Shown here: in pieces, positions 43,683 to 54,006 of the stretch
How positions within the stretch are numbered: the first letter of the stretch is position 1
How the letters are laid out: each line of letters starts with the position of its first letter
Source of the DNA: Furcasterigmium furcatum
Taxonomy: Eukaryota; Ascomycota; Sordariomycetes; Glomerellales; Plectosphaerellaceae
Direction of reading: 5' to 3'
Assembly: GCA_001599815.1 (NCBI GenBank)
Contig: BCIA01000002.1
Span: 1,495,831-1,559,830, forward strand
DNA length: 64,000 bases
Made by a program: the position numbers and the translations under genes
The notes under the pieces: model-generated
Databases searched by the model: none
What the model saw: the letters and a program-made list of their open reading frames with translations, nothing else
Told to the model about the DNA's origin: nothing

Positions 43683-44640
43683 TCAACCGGCCATCCACTG
43701 CCCGCCGTTGGCGCTGACCAGGCATCCCGTCATCCACCCGCTCTCGGGCGAGCAGATCATGCCGACGATGCCCGCGATCTCCTCGGCGTAGCCCGCGCGG
43801 CCGCCGTACTTCTCCGCCATCTCCTTCTGCTCGTCCGAGTCCCACTCGCGGATCCCGCATAGCGGCGTCAGCGGGTACCACATGGAGATGGCCTTCTTCG
43901 CCTCCTCGGGGGCGGCGCGCAGCATGTCCGTCATGGTGGAGCTCGGGTTGCACGAGTTGACGGTGCAGTGCTCCTTGAGCTCGCGGGCCCACGTGCGCGT
44001 CATTGCCTCGAGGGCGCCCTTGCTGCCGCCGTAGAGCGTGAGGTACTCGAGGCCGACCTTTGAGCCGACGCTCGAGACGTTGACGATGCGGCCGGAGCGG
44101 TCGGTGGGGAGCAGCGGCCGCACGGCCTGGGTGAGCAGGATGGGGCCGAGGACGTTGATCTGGTAGACCTTGTGGAAGTCCTCGACGCTGACGGCCTCGA
44201 GGGGCACGGCGTGGAAGAGGGCGGCGCAGTTGACGAGGATGTCGACCTGCGGCTGGCCCGTCTTGGTGTTGGGCGGCATGTCGCTCTTGACAGTGGCGAC
44301 GATCTTGGCAACGCCGTCGGGCGTGCTGAAGTCCGCGCGCACCGGGACGGCCTTGATGTTGTGCGCCTTGGACAGCTCGGCGGCGAGGTCGGCGGCGGCC
44401 TTGTCCGAGTCCTCGGTCAGGTAGATGAGGACGACATTGGCGCCCTTGGAGGCGAGGTTCTGGGCAATGGAGGCACCGATGCCTCGGGGTCTGTTAGCAT
44501 GTCTGCATCGTCGACACGGAGGGAGCGCGAAGAGGGCCGGGCTTACTTCTCGCGCCACCCGTGATGACGGCGGTCTTGCCCTCGTGCACCCGATACGGCG
44601 GGGCCTGGGTGATGGGGACTGTGATTCCCGTGGCGGTCAT
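43683..44640 (-). CDS. Short-chain dehydrogenase/reductase
   Basis: NAD(P)-dependent reductase, 297 aa from two exons (44640..44547 and 44482..43683). The frame fixes the intron as 44546..44483, giving TGGARSIGASIAQNLASKGA, the GxxxGxG cofactor loop. An earlier AG at 44488-44489 would break the frame. Further hallmarks are VDILVNCAALFHAVPLE in place of NNAG, the catalytic Ser in IVNVSSVGSKVG, YGGSKGALEAM with the YxxxK pair, and a C-terminal GWMTGCLVSANGGQWMAG typical of the FabG-like classical SDRs. A 17-residue N-terminal arm precedes the fold. Substrate unknown. Transcribed in the same direction as the esterase at 41742. Confidence 0.92.
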
Positions 44641-45522
44641 GATGTCGGTCTGGTAGAGAGGTAATACCGTGTTCGTTCCGAGGAGGTTTGGTCGATCGGC
44701 ATATAAGATGAACTACCGTTTCGTCCCCCCAAGGGGAGAGGGGACCTGGGGAGCATGGTAATTAAAGAGCCAGGAGAACAATGGCAGCCAAGATATGTTG
44801 TCTCCTTGTTGATCAAATCCGGACGCTGGAAAACTCGCGGAACCCCATGTCGAGGAGTTTCAAGTCGTCCTGTTTGGGCCCTTGTTTGTCCCATTTGAGC
44901 GGAGCCGGCGTGGGGTATTCAGGGGCAAGGTTCAGAGATCACCAGGATCATGACAGGTGGCGCAGCAACCGCTGCCAATGTCACAAAGCCCCCTAGTACC
45001 GGCTTCTCGGGAGCATCGGAGCGGTATGCCCATTGGAGCATGGATCTGCCGAAGGATCTATTCATGATGGGTGGTTGAATTGGCCAAGGCGCCCCTGCAT
45101 GGCCGCGTGTGGTGAATCCATCGCCAATTCGCTATGCCGCAATGGTGCAGATATTTGCTCCGAGTCCAAGCCCGGGGCCCAGCCTCGTACCACAAGTTGA
45201 CCAGGTATCCTGGTAATAGTGTAGGGGGTTCGTTGACAGGAGGCGCCCAGTTGGCCGGCCGTCGGCCGTTGAAAAGTTTGAATCAGGAACAGATGCCAGA
45301 TCCATTACGGCTTGGTATCTGGGCATGGATCGGCAGTTGTTCGAGGAAAGGAGTTTGCTGAGAGGAGGCTTGATATATGGGCGCATTCTTGTCTCGTCAT
45401 CTGACGTCCAAGTCCGTAAGTTCAAGTTCTTTCTATACAACCATTTTCATTGCTCTTTTTCTTGTTGCTTATCGTATATATCAAGTCGACTCGGCCAGTC
45501 CCTCGCACCTAGCTCGAGCACC
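44641..45522. other. Gene-free divergent promoter
   Basis: About 880 bp between the divergent SDR and SAT4-type gene. GTAAGT at 45416 may open a 5'UTR intron of the latter. No gene recognised. Confidence 0.45.
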
Positions 45523-46855
45523 ATGTCAACAATAGACCCGAACCAGCGGTTTGTCGACCCGCTCGAGAGCACGGGCTTGAGCCTTTTCATTGTGTCCATT
45601 GTTGGCGGCATTGTGTCGCTGGTTGTCGTCGGCTTGAGGACATTTGTCAGGGTGAGAGCGAGTAACTTTAGCCTAGACGATGGGTTGATGGTCGGCGGTC
45701 TGGTCAGTACAGTCTCGAATACGGAAGCCTCAAGTTCTTGGTCTTGACCCAACTGACAGTCATTGCCAGGTCATCTACCTCGTTGATGTCGCGCTGGCTT
45801 GCGTGGGTGCCATGTATGGCCTCGGCACACGTAACGCCAACCTGAATCCAACCATGATGGTCGAGTCGATGAAGTACTTGATGATCTGGATGATGCTCTA
45901 CGTGGCAGCATTATGCCTGGTCAAGACTTCGATCTGCATCACCACCCTGCGAATAGCCACCACAATGCCAAAGTTGCGCATCGCCGTCTATGTCCTGCTG
46001 GGCTTGACCATCGCCACGTTCGTCACGACATTCATCGGCATCTTGCTCCTGTGCCGGCCCGTCGAGGCCAACTGGGATCAAAGCATAATTGCCGAAGGTC
46101 GTGGCGAGTGCTCCCCGATCACCGCCATGTTGGGCCTGTCGTACACCTCGACCGCAAGCACCATCGCCACGGATCTCGCCTGCGCAGTCCTGCCGGCCAT
46201 CATCCTCTGGCAGACGCAGATGAAGCTCTCGACGAAGATCATGGTCTCGACGGTGCTTTCCTTCGGCTCCTTGTCAGTGTTATCCCGCTTCTCACGTCAA
46301 GACAACCCTCCAGCTGACCCTTTCCTGCCCCAGTGCTTCCGTTTCGACCATGATCCGAACACCATACATCGACAACTACAACCGCCCATTTGACGATCTT
46401 GCCTGTTTGTTCAGACACCTCAATCTCTTAGTATTTCGTAACCCGCTGACCCGTCGCCACACGCAGTTCACATCGCCAACATACCCCTCTGGTCCAACGT
46501 CGAGACTGCCATCGGCCTCATCGCCGGCTCGCTCCCCGCGCTCCGACAGTTCTTCGCGCACCATCGCTCCCCAGGAGCCACAACAAGGGGCACGGAAGGC
46601 TCCCGGGGGTTGCACCCCGGGTCAGCCGCGCTCGTCACCATCGGTGGCTCCGGAGGGTCTAAGCTCAGGGAGCGCAAGGGCCTTAAGTCGAACTTTGAGA
46701 TCGACGAGGCCGATCAGGGGGACTGGACGCGACTCGAGGATAATGGCTCGGACAAGGAGAGCACCGTGCCTATCCGGGGCATTCAGAGGGACGTGACCTT
46801 TGAGGTCGAGATGACATCGTCACCGGAGCATACGCTCGGCCGTGGCAATCGATAG
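45523..46855 (+). CDS. SAT4/rhodopsin-domain fungal integral membrane protein
   Basis: 380 aa from four exons (45523..45702, 45770..46272, 46334..46404, 46467..46855). The third intron uses an unusual GTTTGT donor, required to keep frame. Seven spans. Family landmarks are LRTFVRVRASNFSLDDGLMV after TM1, KTSICITTLRIA, CRPVEANWDQSI and IATDLACAVLPAIILWQTQM. The last part of the domain reads TMIRTPYIDNYNRPFD followed, after splicing, by IANIPLWSNVETAIGLIAGS. This is the classic order of the fungal rhodopsin-like (SAT4, PTH11-related) domain. A 120-residue acidic cytosolic tail follows. Such proteins are proposed surface receptors or sit in secondary-metabolite loci; the function of this one is unknown. 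Confidence 0.9.
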
Positions 46856-47431
46856 TGAACAGCAAAATTTTGGAGCTTGTCACTAAAGATGCAATCTCGA
46901 GATTGCCAATGACACCTCCAACGGAGAATGATGCAATGGAAAATACAATCCCATTCAGATCCATTTCCGCTCAGATGCGTGGCCATCTAGATGCATTGCT
47001 GTCTAGATACATTACGATCCAGATGTACTGCCATCCAGACTCACTGCCATCCAGATGCATTATCGTCCAGATACATCGCCGTCTAGATATGCTGGCGTGC
47101 TGATGTACCGCAGTATAGGTGTGTTACTATCTAGATGCGTTGCTGTCTAGAAATATTGCAGTTTTGATGTGTTGCCCTTGTATTATCCTTACTTTAGTAA
47201 GAGGCCGTCTCGATTTCTTGAAACCAAGAGAGATGGTCGAATTACCTGAGGCTGGAGACACGCCGAGAAACTCTAAATTGGTTGATTGATAATCGAAAGA
47301 CAACTCCCTACCTGGCACTTTGATTAGATGGGAATATCTTCATCTCATGACTAGCTCTTCTACCCAATTAGGAAATAGGAGATGATAGTTAGATGGCACA
47401 ACCACAACCCTGCACAAAATGGTGGTATTCG
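46856..47431. other. Intergenic with minisatellite
   Basis: Lies between the SAT4-type gene end (plus) and the end of the APH-like pseudogene (minus). Its main content is the 16-bp repeat at 46955-47178. Confidence 0.6.
46955..47178 (+). repeat. 16-bp degenerate minisatellite, 14 exactly phased units
   Basis: The AGAT core recurs at 46957, 46973, 46989, 47005, 47021, 47037, 47053, 47069, 47085, 47101, 47117, 47133, 47149 and 47165, always 16 bp apart. The consensus is roughly CYAGATGCATTGCCRT. Units differ by substitutions but no insertion or deletion breaks the phase. Located just 3' of the SAT4-type gene. Confidence 0.9.
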
Positions 47432-48228
47432 TCAGAACAGTACGCGCCTTGCCAGCATGATACCCGTGATGTCCCACTCGACTGGCTTGGTCCGAGCCAT
47501 CCATGCCATCCAATCTTCGTCCCTAGAGGGCTTCTGAATATTGGCGTATTCCCAGTAATCCGGAAACCAGCCGGCATTCTCCCAGTCCAAAACACCCGTG
47601 ATCCGACCAGAGCTGTCCACCATGATGTTGCGGGGAGCGAGGTCTCCGTATGTAAAGACAGACGTGGATGAGCGGGGGAGTCTGTCCTCAAGGTTCTCTG
47701 GGTACGACCCGCCGTTGCAATAGAGATAGCGTTCGAGGATGCGGGCTCGTAAGGCTTCATCGGTCCTGATCGGGGAGGGGTTGTCGTCGAGGTCTTTGAG
47801 GAGTACATCGATGCTGGGAGAGCCATCAGCTCCGCACTGATACAGGCTGTTGAGAGCAGACGGGCGGGGAATCTGCCGCAGCTGTGCGACTATGTCCCAG
47901 ATGTTGCGGCAGATGCGCTCCTTTGTGCCGTCGTCGAACCCGTCCTACGGTTCGTGCAGTGGCGTGCCCTCGACGAGGTCCATGAGAAAGCTACCAATTT
48001 CCTTGCCATTTTTCATGAAATAGTCCGCTGCGAATATTCAGGGACAGGAACATTGGTATGCTCCTTCACGAGGTGCAAGGCCGACTCTTCATTGCGTGTG
48101 ACGCGATAGCCTTGCTTTCGGACCACGCCGGGGTCGATCTCGTCGATGATGGCACCAGACTGTTTGCTGAGGATTCGGTGCACGAACTTGGCGTCACCCG
48201 ACTCTGGCTCTCCATCGGTTGTCGTCAT
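47432..48228 (-). pseudogene. Aminoglycoside-phosphotransferase-like kinase, disrupted
   Basis: Homologue of fungal APH/choline-kinase-type small-molecule kinases. The N-terminal lobe (EPESGDAKFVHRILSKQSG to HTNVPVPE) starts at the ATG at 48228. Near 48032-48039 the frame slips by one base; the expected sequence continues one frame over at the segment around YFMKNGKEIG. A TAG at 47947..47945 interrupts the next block (after LVEGTPLHEP), where relatives usually have Trp, so a single G-to-A change explains it. The C-lobe is intact: TYGDLAPRNIMV (catalytic loop, with Leu where HGD-N loops usually have His at that point) and GVLDWENAGWFPDYWEYA (Mg-binding DWE-G). Two independent lesions mark it as decayed, unless these are sequencing errors. 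It converges with the SAT4-type gene. Confidence 0.8.
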
Positions 48229-48575
48229 GTTTGGCAAGCTGTCCGTTGGGTGGCGTTTTTTTCCGAGATGGTGGCCTCTTCTTTTTGGTGGCCGTGGTGT
48301 TGGTGAAGTAGCACGACGAGCTGGAGCTTAGCCAATCAAGGATGACTAAATTCAAAATGGCCTCAACAGAGGCCTCAGTTCACGTTACACTCCCCTGACC
48401 TAAGAATCAAGCCACGTTGGGAGCGACAATCAGTTGGCTCAACCTTAACGCCTCAATGGCTCAAGGGCCTTGGAACTTGCATGACCTGACTCATATTGCT
48501 TACAGTATTACTACAGCGCAGTCAGGCCCTACTAATGCCTTATTCTTCCGCCCCAACGACGACGTGTCCCATCAT
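48229..48575. other. Intergenic
   Basis: About 350 bp between the pseudogene start and the L-amino-acid oxidase stop. No gene recognised. Confidence 0.5.
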
Positions 48576-50701
48576 CTACACATCGATCCAGCGCGCCATC
48601 CAAGTGTTGGTGATCTGCTTGGCCTCGTCCACAAGACCCATATCCAGAAGCAATTGGACGGTTCCCCTCGTGGCGCTCTCCAGCGCGCTGAAGATCCAGG
48701 TGTGCGTGAATGTGGCCGCCTCACCGATGAAGACGGTGTTGAACTCAGTCTGGTAGAACGCGGGCAGGTAGAGGTGCTGCTGCGCGAAGATCTGCATCGT
48801 GAACGCGCCGGCGTGGTGCTCGTCGTTCTCCCAGCACTGGCGCGCGAAGTTGCCCGTCCAGTTCTCCTCGACCACGTCGCCGTGCATCTCGGTGAGCGCC
48901 CGCTTGATGTATGCCATGTGCTCCTGCTCGGACATGGCGCAGGCGACGGTCGCCTCGTAGTCCGAGATGTACGAGGCTAGCATGGTGCCCGGCCCGGTGG
49001 CGTTGAGCTGCCACGAGGGGTAGCAGACCTGGCCGAGCTGGGGGCTGCGGATGCGCGTGCAGCCGCCGAGGATGGGGAGGTCGAGGTGTTCCCAGAAGCG
49101 CGTCTTGAACTGCACGGCCACCTTGCAGGCGTTGGCGTACAGGGTCCTGTCGATGGCGCGCTTCAGCAGGCTCGAGTATGGCGGCAGGGTCCAGAACTTC
49201 ATCAGGTTGAGCGGGACGCTGTTGAGGACGTAGTCGAAGTTGTCGACGCTGTTGGGGGTGCTGAAGGGCTCGGAGCCGGTGGGCTTCCACGCGACGGATA
49301 CGGTCTTGTTGCACTTGTTGTAGTGGATGCCGTTGACCTTGGCGCCGTACTGGATCCTGTCCTTAATCAGGGGCTCGAAGGCGGCGGGCATCCTGCTGAG
49401 ACCGCCCTTGATCGTCACCCACTTGCTGGCGAGGAAGTACACTGTTTCGTACTCCCACATGGGCCAGTAGTTGTGAGTGGGAGAGACCTCGTCAGTGGTG
49501 TTGAGGTCGAACTTCAGGACGTTGCGCAGGTACGAGACCTCGGAGTAGTCGAACCCGCCATCATCCTTGGCCTGCTTGTAGGCCTTGAAGATGTTCGTTG
49601 CGTAGCTGCGGATGCGCTCGGCGTCGAGTCCCTTGAAATCCTCGAGAGCCTGCTCAGCAAGCGCGGCATCGGTGGCATTGTTGTACACGGCGGGGTTGAA
49701 GTAGGCCGGGTCGTTCGCAACCTCCGTCTTTCCGGGGAAAGTTCCATCGGGGCGGCGAAAGGGGGTGTCCACGGGGGTGTTAGGGGAGCTCTGAATCCAC
49801 TCCCAGAACTCGACCTTCAGGTCATCGTTGCCAGCATTTAGCTCGTTGAGGACATCCGCGAGCTGGAAGATCATGCGCTGATCCATGAAGGGGAACTTCT
49901 CGCCCGTCTCGGAGTCGGTAATCTCGTACGGGAAGCGCATGGGTCCGAGTTCGTGGTACTGGCCTTCGTCAGGAGTTGTCCCGTTGAGGTACACGGTCCT
50001 GATGCGGCCGCCAACACGGTCAGAAGACTCGAGAATCTTCCAGTTGTGGATGCCAACGGAATCAAGCATGAGCTATGAAGCATGAGAGTCAGTTTGTGGC
50101 CCCTGAATATATATGAGACCGAACTTACAGAGCTCATGAGACCAGAGATACCGCCGCCGAGAATGCCAAAGGACTTGGACTTGGCCGCAGCGACGAAGGA
50201 TTCGTCGGGTTGCTTTTGCTGCAGATAAGCAACACCGTCGAACCACATGCTATCCTCTCCAGCAACGTCTGCGAAGGACTTCCTCTCGCTGCGGCGAGCC
50301 CTGCGCTTGGTGACGAGGAGCTCCTCCGACCGGCCAACCGGTTCACCATCAAGGAAGGCATGGAGGCAGCCCCCAGGCATCTCAGAGGGGGCCAGCCAGA
50401 CGAACTTGGTCGGGCGGCTGTCCTCGTGGTCCCTGTGACGCTTGGCCAAGGGATGGCTGCCGACATGGGTAGTGCCGATGTGCTGCTTCGCGTCTGAGAC
50501 AACACCACCATCGCAAGAGTCGTAGGTGATCGTGAGTTCGCCATCGACGTCACCGGAGTACTCAACGACGACGTTCTGGGCGCTTCCGGGGCTGACCTGG
50601 GAAGGAGAGAGGAAGGCCACCGACGGCTGGGACAGAGGCTTAGCCGTGGCAAGCGAACTGAGGCTGCCCAGCAGGGGAAGAAGGCTGAGCGAAGACCGCA
50701 T
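48576..50701 (-). CDS. Secreted FAD-dependent L-amino-acid oxidase
   Basis: Oxidises L-amino acids to 2-oxo acids, NH3 and H2O2. 689 aa from two exons (50701..50129 and 50072..48576; 56-bp intron). Signal peptide MRSSLSLLPLLGSLSSLATA, then an Ig-like N-terminal portion. The FAD-binding Rossmann motif is SFGILGGGISGLMSS (residues about 177-191). The second exon begins with LMLDSVGIHNWKILESSDRV and GGRIRTVYL, the standard GG-R motif, followed by GPMRFPY. The C-terminal FAD-binding block is FIGEAATFTHTWIFSALESA. Length and architecture match secreted fungal LAAOs. TATAAG (complement of 50791-50796) lies about 90 bp before the ATG. It may mobilise amine nitrogen outside the cell, in keeping with the catabolic character of the neighbourhood. 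Confidence 0.93.
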
Positions 50702-52402
50702 GGCGAAAGTTAGCTAGAAAGCTATGAGATTGAAACCCGGTGTCTGGATTCGAAAGCCAGAAGGGGGTGTCTATCTGGAGATTTTCTTCTTATAGGCAGC
50801 ATTCTCTTCCACACTTGAAGCTTTGATTTGAGGTGTATCGGCTAATCCTTATCTTTGCCGGCAATTTCAACATGCAGCGCTAATCGAACCCTCAAGGTGT
50901 TTTATCGAGTCATTAGGTCGATTATTTACCTTATGGGTTCATCGAGGCGAGCTCTGTTGTTATCTGGCTTGTGACTCGCTCGGGGACGCGAAATCGACCC
51001 GCCAAGCTTGTAAACACCGCACCCGATACCGGTGGTCCGCCGCCCCGCGGACCCGCCAGACTACTACTCAAGCTTATATTAAGCTTGATATCGATATCGA
51101 AGTTTGTCTTACGCATGACTCGGGCCATGATAAACGGCCACGGCAATTCCGGGGGAGCTGTGGTGTTCTTATCTTGCACATCTTTCCCCACGTTGAAGAA
51201 GACGCAGCCGAGTCCGGAGCCGGGACAGGGACCGGGACCGGGAGTGACCGCCGGCCCCATACTTGGCAACCGAGGTGACGGGATTCGCAAACCCGCTGAT
51301 AACGAGTCCATGACACACGAGAAACGAGATCGAACGGCCCGCGGACTTCCATTTGATAGTCTAGGAAACACACACAGATGTGAGGGGATTACTAAAATAC
51401 CAGCTCTCTACGCGATTAAGAATATTTCAGGTGAAACACCGTCGTCTGCCCTTTCTGTTTTAACGCGGCGGACGACGATCTAATAAAGCACTTCTTTCTT
51501 CCCGCTATATAGTGGCTGATTTATGGATTTGCTCGAGAAGCACCTATAGCGATGCTATACGCCGGTAACCGCCACTGCGTCTTTCAACTGATTTGGGTCT
51601 GTTTGACTTATTAAAGTCAGAAAGAGCTTAGACTTAATGTCATAAGCTGCAACTCGGCTGGCTTCCAGGCTACAACAAATCTAACGCCCGTCAAAATAGA
51701 ACCTAACTGTGTCCTGCCCTCTGGACCAGAATGCCGTGAAATATTGGTCGGCTGGCCTTTGTTCTACGGTAGTGAGAGTGATAGCTTCACCGCTGCATTT
51801 TTGAGAAAGTAGCCTTCAATGGACGTGTAATATACCAAGGTTTGGAATTGAGTTGTGGCCACGATCAAGTTTGTGCACATGATGATAGGATAAATTTGAT
51901 TCCCGGGCAGACCTCCTCGTACTAGGCTATGCGAATCGGTCAAAGCTATGAATTATTTCGACCAAAGCCACTACAGGTACACATAGGGGTATCTAACTTC
52001 AATTAAACGGCACAATGCCACCGAAGGTCAACAGCCGTTATTGAAACAGTCTGTAAATCATCTACCCAGTTGCAAGTCTTTAGTCTTTGAAGACCCCCTA
52101 AGAATACCAAACACTAACCAAAAAGTAAAATCACTGGGAAGCCAAACTAGTGTACGCTGAAGCCAGGAGTGCACCCCGCCCGTGAAAGGTGTTAAGAGTC
52201 TTCTCGATACGTTGCTAGATATGAATAGAGAGTTTTCACGTCATCTATCTCCAGTTCTTTTACGCCCCTCCCAGCCAAGGAGTTCTGTCGTTCTAGCAAC
52301 TGAGTCTCTTTATCTAAGCTGAATGGAAGTATCACAGCAAATCCAACTAACCGTGCAGGCAATGCTACCTATGGTGTATTGAACACTGCTTGGATGGTCT
52401 AC
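50702..52402. other. 1.7-kb gene-free, AT-richer stretch
   Basis: Left part is the LAAO promoter; it includes a perfect 7-bp-arm inverted repeat GGTCCGC...GCGGACC (51034-51053) and a GGGACC hexamer run (51219-51238). From about 51480 to 52400 the base composition falls, stops appear in all frames and no ORF over 60 codons remains. It may be decayed mobile-element sequence, but no terminal repeat or enzyme motif survives. Confidence 0.5.
51034..51053. promoter_or_regulatory. Inverted repeat GGTCCGC-N6-GCGGACC upstream of LAAO
   Basis: Perfect 7-bp arms with a 6-bp spacer, 333 bp before the LAAO ATG. It contains CCG and CGG triplets in everted orientation, as in many Zn2Cys6 binding sites. Confidence 0.4.
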
Positions 52403-53601
52403 CTACAATGCGATCACATACTTTGTAGATGCCTAGACCGAAATGATAGTCAGCACTTATTCCTAGACGATCAGTGGGATCAAGGATAAGCGATACTTAC
52501 TTGGCCAGAGGCATACAGGGCAAGGATGCCGTTCAAGTCATCGAGGGTAGCCGTTTCTGTTTTCGGAATGACGGCGCCACGACGGACAAAGTCGAGGGCC
52601 TCAAGAATCTCACCCCGTGTTCCCACCACAGACCCGATCAACCGTATGTCCTTATCGATGAGTTCCAAGGGATGCACCGTCAGAACGCCCGATGCTGGGG
52701 GTATGCCGACGCATACCAGCGTTCCGAATGGGGCAAGAAGCCCGGTTGCAGATTGATAGGCGGCTTGGGAGGGCGCAGTGACAATAACGGCATTTACGCC
52801 CTCAGATGCGATGGCCTGGATGGCCTCGGCGACATTCCCGGTTCCGCTAACGTCGACGTATTTCTCTGCTCCTGCGTCCAGACTGTCCGTTCTCTTCGCC
52901 TCACCAACGTCAATGGCCACAACGCGATAGCCCATGGCCTTCGCGTACCGGATGGCCAGGTTACCAACACCACCGCCAGCTCCAGATACTGCGACCCACT
53001 GCCCAGGGAGGGCGCCGCAGATCTTCAACGCCTTGTACGCAGTGACGCCTCCACAGAGAATTGGTGCCACCAGCTTGTCGGGAATATCCTCTGGCAGGGC
53101 GATGACGTAGGTCATGGGGATGACGGCGTACTCGCAGAACGTGCCATCCGTCTTCCACCCCGATTGCTTCTGGGCTCTGCACCGAGTCTCACCGCCAGCT
53201 GTGAGACAGGGACCGCAAGCGCCACATATCTCTCGGATCCAAGAAACGCCCACACGTAGGCCGATCGGATACAAAGTTGCTGGTACAGCATCTCCCAGGC
53301 GAACAACGCGTCCCACACCTTCATGGCCGAGGATGGATCGGGTTGGCCCCAAGTGGCCGCTTGCGAGGCCATAGTCGGTGCCACAAACGCCGGTGGCACT
53401 GAGCCTCACCAGTAGTTCACGGGGGCCGATGTCGGGGATTGGGGAGCGGATCGTTTCGAAGACCGGGATGCGCCCGGAGGTCTGACAGTAGCACGGCCAG
53501 GAATTAGTCCTTGTGATTTGATGAGGTCTCTATTGGATAGGGGAAAAAGAACGAGCTACCTTGAGCAGAGCAACCGCTTGGTTTGGAGCAAGGGGGCCCA
53601 T
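52403..53601 (-). CDS. Zinc-dependent alcohol dehydrogenase (MDR family)
   Basis: Oxidises primary alcohols to aldehydes with NAD+. 350 aa from three exons (53601..53560, 53481..52501, 52432..52403); the tiny last exon adds ASTKYVIAL. Catalytic zinc ligands are in ATGVCGTDYG (Cys) and GHEGVGRVV (His). Structural zinc ligands are the four Cys of ICGACGPCLTAGGETRC. The coenzyme loop is SGAGGGVGNLAIRYAKAMGY, then AIDVGEAK with the Asp that prefers NAD+. Length is that of propanol-preferring or yeast-like tetrameric ADHs. Together with the ALDH at 57973 it could take an alcohol to the acid. Confidence 0.95.
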
Positions 53602-54006
53602 CTTGAACGTAATGTTTCCGTGGGAGCTCAATTCCTGTGAACCATTGATCGGGAGAAGGTGGAGAAGCTGTAACGTATTTCTACACTTAGAGCCCCCAAG
53701 CCTCCATATAAGTAGTACCAGTAGCATTAATTATCGCACACGAAGACGCGGCCTGACCCTGGCGCTTTCGACCTCATCGGCGTTACGGGTCTGAGAAGGC
53801 TCGGATGCGGCCTTCCCCCACACTACAGGTCACGCTGGTGGGGACTTTTCCGGGGGAAAACCAACTTGAATACCTTACTAGGAGACCATCTGTTTGACCG
53901 AGGTTGAATAGAATATTACACTGAATGGCACGTACGCGCCATGTCTGCCCATCTTCGCCTGAATCGAGCCCCACTGGCTCCGGACAACGCGAGAAGCCCA
54001 AATTCC
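53602..54006. other. ADH promoter
   Basis: About 400 bp between the ADH start and the stop of the 7-TM gene. No motif recognised. Confidence 0.5.

Noticed and set aside
46955..47178. CRISPR-like array
   Set aside because: Units are contiguous 16-mers without unique spacers, in a eukaryotic nuclear genome; it is a minisatellite.
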